A program made the translations under genes and the position numbers. Positions 6,494 to 13,304 of a stretch of 13,304 nucleotides of DNA are shown piece after piece (positions within the stretch are counted from its first letter, which is position 1; every line of letters starts with the position of its first letter). The notes beneath the pieces are model-generated. The model made no database searches, was not told the DNA's origin, and was given only the letters and a program-made list of their open reading frames with translations. Origin of the DNA: an uncultured Prevotella sp. (lineage in GTDB: Bacteria > Bacteroidota > Bacteroidia > Bacteroidales > Bacteroidaceae); contig CALGHW010000079.1 of the NCBI GenBank assembly GCA_937916075.1, positions 1-13,304 of the forward strand, in the 5' to 3' direction.

Positions 6494-8413
6494 TTATCTT
6501 ACAAAGATTTTCTTGGTGGTTTGTTTGCCGCTGGCCGTCACCTTGACGATATACACGCCCTTGGCCAGTTGGGCGTTGGCGTCCACTTGGCGTCCAGTCA
6601 GGTTGTATACGTAGACATGGTCATAATCGCCGGCCACTTTCACCCGGCCGTTGGCCACCCGGATGTCCGCGTCGGCTGAAGCCTCCACATTCTGGATGGC
6701 GGCCGTTGAGGCGTAGCCGCCCTGCGTGTGCGACGCTCCGAGCTTGACCTCCGTACAGTTGAAGATGACATTTTTGGTGTTGTCCTGGTTGTCATACTGT
6801 CCTACATAGGCCACTACCGACATGTTTTTGAGCACGGCCGGGAAGTTGGTCTGGCTCTTTTTATATTTTCCGCTGTACAAGCCGTTGTCGTCCAGCATGT
6901 CGTCAGTCCAATAGCTGGCGTGGATACTGTCGGGTATGGTGATGGTCTTTTCCCAGGTCTTTTCCTTTCCGGCCTCCAGGCCTTCCAGCAGGATGCCCCA
7001 GGTGTTGCCCGTGACGGCGCCGCGGCACACGCGGTTGTGGATATAGTTAGTGCCACCGTTGGACTGTGCCGCTTTCAGGCTGTCCTGCACGAGATATATA
7101 TTGAACAAGATGTCGCCGGCGGGCAGTGTTGTGTGGGGCTTTATTCCCAACTTCACGGTCAGCTCGCGCTTGGCCTCGTCCAGCTGGGTCTCTAATTTGA
7201 GCGACACGTAAGGCTTGCTCTGGGCCGCATGGTAGATGAGCTGCATGATGTCGTTGTAACCTGTGTTGATGACGGGGGTCGATTGCAGTGTGGGGTCGGG
7301 GTTGCGGTTGACCATGACGGCGGGGGCGAAGGTGCTGGCCGGGTTGCTGTAATAGAACCGGCATGCGTCGTCTTCCGCCATGGTGAACATGTCGGGAAAG
7401 TAGCCCGCATGGTGGGTCACCTCCACCAGACTCTCGTCAGAGCTTTCTATCGCGCTGTTGAGCACGAGGTGGCCGTTGGGGCAGTTGGGGCAGTCCTGTC
7501 CGGTGAAGCCTTCCACCAGGATAGAGCGTTCCATATTGCGCGGGTAGAAGAAGATATGGTCTGTGAAGCTGTTGTCCGACAAGTCGGTGTCCGCATCCGT
7601 TCCGTTAATGTTGTTGATAGTTACCTTGAGTGCCTTTTCACCCTCTTCTGTGGCGTCGACTCCTGTAATCTTGAAGCTGTAGTTGTCCTTGGCCTTGATG
7701 TTCAGGTTGCCAAAATGCTGGGTTACCGTTTTGTCGTTGACCGACACCTGGGCGTCAAAGCTGGTGATGGCCGTTGTGCCGGCGTTGATGAAGCGGGTGG
7801 AGAAGTCATAAGAGCCTCCCACCTTGAAATAGCTGTCGAAGCTGTTGCTGGCCATGATGACATCGGGATAGTCGGCCACGCCTTCCACATTGACGCGTAT
7901 CTGTGCGCTTCCCTTGTTCATGCCGTAGGTGTCCACCCACTTGCCGTCCTGATAGGCGAAGTTGTAGCCCTCGATGTCATACGAGCCGTCGGCGATGAGG
8001 AGCTTGTAGGAGGTTTTGATGTCGGCGGTATAGCCGATGTAAAGATTCTCCTCCTCGCCGGTGATGGTGTAAGGCTGGTCGAGCGTCCACTTGCACCAGG
8101 TGAGGGCTTTCTCCAACTTCACACTGCCTTCGACTAATGGTGTGCCGCCCAGTGAGGTGGTGATAAAGGTATGGATGTTGCCGTCTGTCGTGTTTTTCGA
8201 GCCGGTCACAAATTCGGCAAAGTCTATCGTCTTGCCTTTCATGGCCTGGAGCTTGGCCTTGCTCAGGCGGATGGCCTGCCCCTGCTGGGTGGTGTCTCCG
8301 AGCTTGAAGGTGTAGATTCGGTTGATGGTGGATTTTGCATAGCCAATGCTGGTGGCGTGGGCGCCTCCTGCCAGGAGGAGGGACATCGCAACGCCAAGAA
8401 TAAGTTTCTTCAT
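6494..8413 (-). CDS. Omp28-like surface protein with thioredoxin-fold CPNC motif and T9SS tail
   Basis: A 639-residue exported protein, first gene of the operon with the subtilase. Signal peptide at 1-20 (MKKLILGVAMSLLLAGG, cleavage near AHA-TS). Residues about 45-140 form a beta-sandwich-like region. Residues about 180-290 resemble a CARDB/Ig-like domain (ADYPDVIM, FINAGTTAITSFD). From about 295 comes the Omp28-related domain, opening RSILVEGFTGQDCPNCPNG with a thioredoxin-like CxxC at Cys308 and Cys311, followed by a VTHHAGYFPD segment. The last 70 residues end with YNLTGRQV, LAKGVYIVKV and a basic KKIFVR tail, a T9SS type A sorting pattern. Omp28-family proteins are surface or adhesin-like in Bacteroidetes; whether the CPNC motif is redox-active is not known. 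The ATG follows a good promoter (8496-8527) by about 80 bp. The domain order and family call are solid; function is inferred. Confidence 0.9.
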   Translation of the reverse strand: MKKLILGVAMSLLLAGGAHATSIGYAKSTINRIYTFKLGDTTQQGQAIRLSKAKLQAMKGKTIDFAEFVTGSKNTTDGNIHTFITTSLGGTPLVEGSVKLEKALTWCKWTLDQPYTITGEEENLYIGYTADIKTSYKLLIADGSYDIEGYNFAYQDGKWVDTYGMNKGSAQIRVNVEGVADYPDVIMASNSFDSYFKVGGSYDFSTRFINAGTTAITSFDAQVSVNDKTVTQHFGNLNIKAKDNYSFKITGVDATEEGEKALKVTINNINGTDADTDLSDNSFTDHIFFYPRNMERSILVEGFTGQDCPNCPNGHLVLNSAIESSDESLVEVTHHAGYFPDMFTMAEDDACRFYYSNPASTFAPAVMVNRNPDPTLQSTPVINTGYNDIMQLIYHAAQSKPYVSLKLETQLDEAKRELTVKLGIKPHTTLPAGDILFNIYLVQDSLKAAQSNGGTNYIHNRVCRGAVTGNTWGILLEGLEAGKEKTWEKTITIPDSIHASYWTDDMLDDNGLYSGKYKKSQTNFPAVLKNMSVVAYVGQYDNQDNTKNVIFNCTEVKLGASHTQGGYASTAAIQNVEASADADIRVANGRVKVAGDYDHVYVYNLTGRQVDANAQLAKGVYIVKVTASGKQTTKKIFVR

Positions 8414-8495
8414 CGCTTTTTGATATATATATTAAATTGTTTTCTATCTTTGTTTAAATATGTCAGACTATAAAATAAGTCTTGCTTTTCGCTTG

Positions 8496-8527
8496 CAAAA
8501 TTACGTTTTTATGTGCAGATAAACAAA
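8496..8527 (-). promoter_or_regulatory. Bacteroidetes promoter for the Omp28-subtilase operon
   Basis: On the minus strand TTTG (8524-8527) is separated by 20 nt from TAATTTTG (8496-8503), a full match to the Bacteroidetes -33 TTTG and -7 TAnnTTTG pattern. The start codon of the Omp28-like gene is about 80 bp downstream, implying a 5' leader of about 75 nt. It is divergent from the plus-strand promoter at 8556-8584. Confidence 0.75.
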
Positions 8528-8555
8528 AAAATATTAGTTTTTTGGTTGCAAATGC

Positions 8556-8584
8556 TTGCATTTAGATATTTTTACATACCTTTG
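8556..8584 (+). promoter_or_regulatory. Bacteroidetes promoter for the 871-residue secreted protein
   Basis: TTG (8556-8558), 18 nt, then TACCTTTG (8577-8584) followed by CACC fits the Bacteroidetes -33/-7 pattern. The -7 element with its downstream CACC is identical to that of the TonB receptor gene. The ATG lies 49 bp downstream. The -33 TTG is the right half of a small inverted repeat, TGCAA-N4-TTGCA (8547-8560), which could be an operator. Confidence 0.75.
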
Positions 8585-8633
8585 CACCCAAGAATAGAGA
8601 ATATATCAGTTAAACATCAAAACACAATCATTT

Positions 8634-11249
8634 ATGAAGAAGTATTTACATTCAATGGCTGTTTTGGTTTTGGCGCTCGGCTCTACGACAATGGCGTGGG
8701 CCGACAATGTGGTGTATGGCTTGCTGCCATCCTACACCTACGGCGCACAGACCACATCCGTAGACCTCGACAAGGTCAATGCTACAGAGGCCACTAAGGT
8801 GGAGCCTTCCGGCTTTGCCTTCGCACAGGCGCAAGAGGTGAAATGCGGTGTGACAGCAGGTGACAAGTATTACACGTTTGTCACACTCGTGGACGAGGAC
8901 TACAACGAGTCTACCGCCCTGGCCACCTTCAACTTCACAACGGGTACTACCGTTGTGGTCAACGACTTCTCTTATTCCTACGGAAAGCCCGGCTACAACG
9001 CTTCCGGAATGGCCTACGACGACAAGAACGGTGTGCTTTATGCCATCGAGGTGGGATTCAATGCGGATGACCAATATATTACTGAGCTCTATTCTGTAGA
9101 CCAGCTCAGCGGCAAGATGACCAAGGTGGCCACCTTCGACGGACAGTATCAGGCCATCGCGGCCGACCACAAGGGCGGCTTCTACCTCATCCAGAACGTG
9201 CAGGACAACATGGCCACCTATGCCAACCTCTACAAGGTGGGCGAGGATTTCACCGTCTCGGAGGCCGTGGCCAACACGACCGTCAAGACAAACTGGTCGT
9301 CCAACATCAGCATGGTGGTGTCTGAAGATGGCAAGAATGTCTATCTCGTGACCGGCAAGAACGTCTTGACCTTCGACACCGAAGCCAAGACCGTGGCTAA
9401 GAAGGGCGATTTGTCCGACCTCGTGTATGCCGTCTCTTATGGCAAATCGACGGCCGACGGAACACCGGCCACACCTCCTGCAGAGGACAAGAAGCAGACA
9501 CGCTTCCTGGTGGAATACGACCTGTATGGAAGTTCTATGGGCGACATCCCCGACGATGTGGTCTCCAAGCGTGAGTTCTATTATTACAACACCGACGGCA
9601 AGCAGGTGGGCCGCGCCAACACCGGACGCGGCTACGGTGAATACGGCGGTTATACAGACGAGTTCACACCGGTGGACATCACCAAGAGCACCTTCGACGA
9701 GGATGGTAACCTGACTAACAAGGACACTTACCAGTGGGGATTGTACGACTTCGACGACTTCGCCTGGAAGAAGACTTACAACTCGGAAAGCTATACCTAC
9801 AATGCTGACGGCACGTTGGCCACAGACACAATCTCCAACGAGTATCACGTGTATACTTACAACGCTGACGGCACGCTGGCCACCAAGGCAACGTATGCCA
9901 AGCGGTCGAAGGCGCTCCTGCAGACCATCACTTACAGCAGCTACGATAACGGTCATGCCCTGCACTACACGTCAGACGGCGCCTACGACTCTTACAAGTT
10001 TGAGGCCGACCTGCAGTATGACGAGAACGGCAACAAGGTGGAGGAGCTTCAGTATACCACCAAGGTGAACCCCGAGAATCCTGAATTCCCGGAGATGGTA
10101 GGCAAGCAGCTCGAAACTTGGACTTACGAGGACAATGTGCTCCGCCTGTATGAGAAGAATCTGTTTGACGAGGATGGCGAACCCCAACCCTACATGAAGT
10201 TAGTCTACACGCCTGTGGACGGCAATGTCAACGAGATGGCTGTCACAGACTCTATTTACTCCAATGGCACTTGGTATCAGAACGGAAAGCCCAAGCGCTA
10301 CATCTATTCCGACTTTACCGACATGGACGAGATGACCGCTATGGAAATCGTTGCGGCAGAGGCCGACGAGGAGCTGACCAACACCGTAGACCTCGCCTTC
10401 ACCATACCGCAGATGGCCTGGGCACAGGGCTGCAGCTTTGTCATCTATCGTGACTGTCTGCCTGTTGACACGGTTGATATCATGGATGTCTTTGATGAGG
10501 CATCAAATATGTGCGTCTATCAGGACAAGGGCTTGAAGAACGGCACCTATACCTACTTCATCCAGCCTATCTTCCCCGCATCTTCCTCTGATATCGGCCC
10601 GATGGACGATATGGGCGACGACATGGGCGTAGACGAGCCTGCCACGGAATATTCTGCCTATTACTCTTCTAACCCTGTCAACGTGACGGTACACACCGAC
10701 CTTCCCGCTGTCACCGACCTGGCCGTCACCGGCGCCAAGGTGGAGACCACTGGCTCGTTTGTCAGTCTGCAGAAGACTTACTACGCTGACCTCTCTTGGA
10801 AGAATCCGGAGAATGCCGACAAGTATGGCTTCATCAAGAACAGCCTCTATTTCGTAGGTGCAGGTGTGGCAGAGACCGACACTACCGACGTGAACGCCAA
10901 CAAGACCACTGTGATGCTCTATGACGAGGACGCCCAGGCATACCTCGTGACCAGCTACCAGTTGGGCAAGGCTATCTCTGACACCATCGACATCAAGTTC
11001 AAGGACATCAAGGACCTTGCAGCCATTGAGGCTGTCACCGTCGACGGTCCGGTTCAGGTAACCTTCAACGGCCGCCACGTGTCACTCGGCGGCAACGCTA
11101 ATGTGTCCGTATTCGCCGTCGGCGGCCAGCAGGTATATGCCGAGAAAGATACCAACAGCGTGTCGCTCGACCGTCTTCCTGCCGCCACTTACATCATCTG
11201 TGTCGAGAAGAACGGAAAAGTCAATGCCTACAAGTATAACGTCAAGTAA
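8634..11249 (+). CDS. Secreted multidomain protein: propeller-like, YD-like repeats, FN3-like, T9SS tail
   Basis: No specific function recognised. The 871-residue product has a signal peptide (1-23, cleavage near AWA-DN). Residues about 25-270 carry propeller-like motifs (GMAYDDKNGVLYAI, AADHKGGFYLI, VVSEDGKNVYLVT). Residues about 290-560 are rich in Tyr/Asp strands with YD/RHS-like units: YTYNADGTLAT at 387-397 and again at 407-417, plus related FDEDGNL and YDENGNK. Two FN3-like regions follow, about 580-690 (SFVIYRDCLPVDTV ... LKNGTYTYFIQPIF) and about 690-790, separated by an acidic Met/Asp segment (655-669). The tail from about 800 (VFAVGGQQVY, LPAATYIICV, AYKYNVK) resembles a T9SS type A sorting domain. 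It is the first gene of the plus-strand unit, divergent from the Omp28-subtilase operon. The ATG gives an intact signal peptide. It could be a surface-binding or scaffold protein, but there is no enzyme motif to prove a role. Confidence 0.88.
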   Translation: MKKYLHSMAVLVLALGSTTMAWADNVVYGLLPSYTYGAQTTSVDLDKVNATEATKVEPSGFAFAQAQEVKCGVTAGDKYYTFVTLVDEDYNESTALATFNFTTGTTVVVNDFSYSYGKPGYNASGMAYDDKNGVLYAIEVGFNADDQYITELYSVDQLSGKMTKVATFDGQYQAIAADHKGGFYLIQNVQDNMATYANLYKVGEDFTVSEAVANTTVKTNWSSNISMVVSEDGKNVYLVTGKNVLTFDTEAKTVAKKGDLSDLVYAVSYGKSTADGTPATPPAEDKKQTRFLVEYDLYGSSMGDIPDDVVSKREFYYYNTDGKQVGRANTGRGYGEYGGYTDEFTPVDITKSTFDEDGNLTNKDTYQWGLYDFDDFAWKKTYNSESYTYNADGTLATDTISNEYHVYTYNADGTLATKATYAKRSKALLQTITYSSYDNGHALHYTSDGAYDSYKFEADLQYDENGNKVEELQYTTKVNPENPEFPEMVGKQLETWTYEDNVLRLYEKNLFDEDGEPQPYMKLVYTPVDGNVNEMAVTDSIYSNGTWYQNGKPKRYIYSDFTDMDEMTAMEIVAAEADEELTNTVDLAFTIPQMAWAQGCSFVIYRDCLPVDTVDIMDVFDEASNMCVYQDKGLKNGTYTYFIQPIFPASSSDIGPMDDMGDDMGVDEPATEYSAYYSSNPVNVTVHTDLPAVTDLAVTGAKVETTGSFVSLQKTYYADLSWKNPENADKYGFIKNSLYFVGAGVAETDTTDVNANKTTVMLYDEDAQAYLVTSYQLGKAISDTIDIKFKDIKDLAAIEAVTVDGPVQVTFNGRHVSLGGNANVSVFAVGGQQVYAEKDTNSVSLDRLPAATYIICVEKNGKVNAYKYNVK
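9792..9884 (+). repeat. Intragenic 60-bp-period duplication encoding YD-like repeats
   Basis: Two 33-bp copies, 9792-9824 and 9852-9884, match at 29 of 33 bases. All four differences are synonymous (Thr, Asn, Leu, Thr codons), so the peptide YTYNADGTLAT is repeated exactly at a 20-residue spacing. This resembles the YD/RHS repeat pattern, though only these two copies are near-identical. Confidence 0.85.
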
Positions 11250-11271
11250 GCATTTGGCATAACAAGCACTG

Positions 11272-11323
11272 CAAGTAGATGGGTGTATGGTTCCTTGGGG
11301 CCAAACACCTGTCTACTTGTTTT
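11272..11323 (+). terminator. Terminator-like hairpin between the two large secreted-protein genes
   Basis: A 15-bp stem, CAAGTAGATGGGTGT (11272-11286) with ACACCTGTCTACTTG (11305-11319), contains two G-U pairs and is followed by a TTTT tract (11320-11323). The 18-nt loop may add a small TGG/CCA helix. It follows the preceding stop by 22 bp. No TAnnTTTG element lies between it and the next ATG at 11369, so it may be a leaky terminator or attenuator inside one transcript. Confidence 0.8.
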
Positions 11324-11368
11324 CATGTAAAAGAAATCATTCAGACCAAAGATTAAAAAAGAAATCAA

Positions 11369-13304
11369 ATGAAAACCAAGTTACTGTTTGCGTCGCTGCT
11401 CCTGAGCGGCGCCTCGTGGGCCCAGACAGCCGTCAAGCCGATGGTGATGACCACGCCCAACGAGTATTATATCATCGCCGCCTCACCCAACGGCAAGTGG
11501 GCCTGCGGCGTGTATGCCGATTATGGCGACGAGCGTTATGGCTTCCTCTGGAATCTGGAGAGTGGCGAGATAGAACTGCTCAATCCGGCTTATCCCTCAC
11601 TGACTTACTCCGTTTCTGACGAGGGTATAGTGGTCGGTGAGTATACCGATCATACTTATCGTCCCAACGGTGCCGCCGTCAAGCTGGCCGGCTACTGGAA
11701 GGACCACAAGTGGAACCGCCTCGAGATGCCTACCGCCACGGTGAGTGCCTCCGGCGCTTCCGGCATCTCGCCCGACGGCCATTATATCATCGGCCACATC
11801 GAGGAAGGCGGCAAGTATATAGGCTACGTGTGGAAGGACGGCAAGATATACAAGAAGCTGCAGGACAAAAACGGCGTGTCGATGCCTTATGCCATCTCGC
11901 CCGACGGACAACACGTCGGTGGATGGGTTCAGGACAAGAACCGCCAGGCCTGTATCTGGGATGTCAGCACCGGCGCGTACACCACCATTACCGACTATGA
12001 GAGCCCTTGGAGCTCGGGCCGCAAGTTTACTCCCGACGGCAAGACGCTGCTTTACTTTGGCGGATGGCAGCAGGATGGAGACCGCTATGGCGCCAATGCG
12101 CTCTACGATGTGGCCACGGGAACCAGCAGCCTCGTTTATCCGGTCAACGACCAGGACGGCTTTGACTTCTTCGACATCAGCAACAAAAACACCGTCATGT
12201 GTGAGAACAGCGAGCTGGGCTGCATCTACCAGGACGGCAAGAGCTCATACGCCTACCAGTACCTGAGAGACAAGGGCGTCAACCTGGCCGACTATCATGT
12301 GTTTGTCAATCCGGACGGTCCTACTGACAGTGACGGACAGACCCTTTATCAGATTACCCGCGCGGCCACGGTGTCGGCCGACGACAATGTGATGGGATTC
12401 CAGTACTACAATGACGACAAGGACGAGCAGGGCAACTATTCCATCTCGCTGCAGTCGATGGTCGTGAAGTTTAACCTGGCCACCACAGGACTTGCGCCTG
12501 TCAGCGTGAAAGCCTCGCAGTTCTCGGGCCTCAAGTCGGTGCTCGTCAGCTGGAAGCCCAACGTGGCCGCCGAGGGCGTCACAGGCTATTACATCTATCG
12601 TGACGGCGTGAAGGTGAACACCACTCCTGTGGACAACGAGTCGTTTGTGGATGCCAATGTGCCCGACGGTGACCACAAATATACCGTGAGTGCGGTGTAC
12701 AGCGGAGAGGAGTCGGCCCAGAGCCAGGAAGTGTCCGTGACCGTGGCCGCCAAGGGACTCTCTACCCCCGAGGGACTCTTTGCCCGCCAGCATGGCTATA
12801 ATTCAGCCTATGTGGAGTGGACCGCACCGGTCACCAACTATGGCGCACTGACCTATTTCGACGCAGACAACAGCAGCGTGGAGACCTTCGGACTGGGATT
12901 GGAAGGCGTAAGCTATGAGACGGGTATCCGCTTCGACGAGACCCAGACCAGCGCCTACCAAGGCCAGAAGATTACCGCTGTGAGCTTCTATCCCCTGGAA
13001 GCACAGGGCGGATGGAAAATCAACCTCTACACGCATGACAATACGGGCAAGCTGCAGCGTCTCTACTCGCAGAACGTCACCGGCAACATCAATTACGGCA
13101 TGACCAACACCGTGAAGCTGGACACACCGCAGGACATCCCGTCGGGCGACTTGATCATCGCTACCGAAGTGTCCGTGACCACACCTTCACAGAGCATCAA
13201 CGCCTTGGACTATGGTCATGCCCAGGAGGGATATACCGACTTGGTGCGTATGTCCAGCGAGGCCGACTTCTACTCCATCGGCGAGCAGATGCAAAGCCTC
13301 AATT
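11369..13304 (+). CDS. Secreted propeller/FN3 protein, 3'-truncated by the window edge
   Basis: The frame is open from the ATG to the last base (645 residues); the C-terminus lies beyond the window. The start is chosen for its clear signal peptide (MKTKLLFASLLLSGASWAQT, cleavage near WAQ) and the purine-rich AAAAAAGAAATCAA before it. Residues about 30-375 have repeated propeller-like strands: SPNGKWACGVY, ISPDGHYIIGHI, GYVWKDGK, ISPDGQHVGGWV, FTPDGKTLLYFGG. Residues about 375-460 form an FN3 domain (VLVSWKPN, GYYIYRDGVKVN, HKYTVSAVYSGEES). From about 465 a second FN3-like start (PEGLFARQHG, AYVEWTAP) runs into a beta-sandwich at about 519-610 (GIRFDE, KITAVSFYP, INLYTHD, DIPSGDLIIAT). A T9SS sorting tail is expected but not visible. 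It lies 119 bp after a gene of similar architecture and probably shares its transcript. Function unknown; a surface or secreted binding role is inferred. Confidence 0.88.
   Translation, partial: MKTKLLFASLLLSGASWAQTAVKPMVMTTPNEYYIIAASPNGKWACGVYADYGDERYGFLWNLESGEIELLNPAYPSLTYSVSDEGIVVGEYTDHTYRPNGAAVKLAGYWKDHKWNRLEMPTATVSASGASGISPDGHYIIGHIEEGGKYIGYVWKDGKIYKKLQDKNGVSMPYAISPDGQHVGGWVQDKNRQACIWDVSTGAYTTITDYESPWSSGRKFTPDGKTLLYFGGWQQDGDRYGANALYDVATGTSSLVYPVNDQDGFDFFDISNKNTVMCENSELGCIYQDGKSSYAYQYLRDKGVNLADYHVFVNPDGPTDSDGQTLYQITRAATVSADDNVMGFQYYNDDKDEQGNYSISLQSMVVKFNLATTGLAPVSVKASQFSGLKSVLVSWKPNVAAEGVTGYYIYRDGVKVNTTPVDNESFVDANVPDGDHKYTVSAVYSGEESAQSQEVSVTVAAKGLSTPEGLFARQHGYNSAYVEWTAPVTNYGALTYFDADNSSVETFGLGLEGVSYETGIRFDETQTSAYQGQKITAVSFYPLEAQGGWKINLYTHDNTGKLQRLYSQNVTGNINYGMTNTVKLDTPQDIPSGDLIIATEVSVTTPSQSINALDYGHAQEGYTDLVRMSSEADFYSIGEQMQSLN

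Noticed and set aside
7229..8137. 302-codon open frame on the plus strand opposite the Omp28-like gene
   Set aside because: Antisense shadow of a confidently assigned gene, with no signal or family motifs.
8652..9965. 437-codon open frame on the minus strand inside the 871-residue gene
   Set aside because: Its Val/Gly/His-rich translation with no domain pattern is typical of an antisense shadow; the plus-strand product has a signal peptide and sorting tail.

Overview
The window looks like a GC-rich chromosomal segment of a Prevotella-like Bacteroidales. Four signs support this. The truncated DnaA at the left edge has the Bacteroidales-style Walker A GPSGCGKTH. The promoters that can be read are of the Bacteroidetes -33/-7 type (TTTG or TTG, then TAnnTTTG). 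Three secreted proteins end in type IX secretion system (T9SS) sorting-domain-like tails. Finally, Omp28-type and TonB-dependent outer-membrane proteins are present. Genes are GC-rich and the intergenic gaps are AT-rich. This is an assignment from sequence character, not from a database match.

Layout. Left block, plus strand: the 3' part of dnaA (2-1027), then after 45 bp a secreted YiiX/YebB-like cysteine hydrolase (1073-1699). A convergent gap (1700-1955) holds four 22-bp tandem repeats and a strong bidirectional terminator hairpin. Second block, minus strand: a BtuB-sized TonB-dependent receptor with a long signal sequence (1956-4037), with its own -7 promoter element in a palindrome-rich gap (4038-4323). 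Further upstream is a two-gene minus-strand operon, an Omp28-like thioredoxin-fold protein (6494-8413) followed 7 bp later by an S8 subtilisin-like protease (4324-6486). Third block, plus strand: from a divergent promoter region (8414-8633), an 871-residue propeller/YD-repeat/FN3-like protein (8634-11249). After a terminator-like hairpin comes a second propeller/FN3 protein (11369 to the window edge, truncated).

How the genes fit together. The Omp28-subtilase operon and the two divergent large proteins form a secreted set: all four have N-terminal signal peptides and three have visible T9SS-type C-terminal domains (the fourth is cut off). An apparently shared beta-sandwich domain links the Omp28-like protein with the truncated right-hand protein across the divergent promoter, so this looks like a cell-surface or extracellular module containing a protease. 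The substrate is not evident. No CRISPR array, transposase, tRNA, rRNA or recognisable defence system was seen. The main unexplained structure is in the non-coding gaps: the 22-bp repeats with an inverted last unit, a 77-bp imperfect inverted repeat, and a 22-bp perfect palindrome carrying the protease stop codon.
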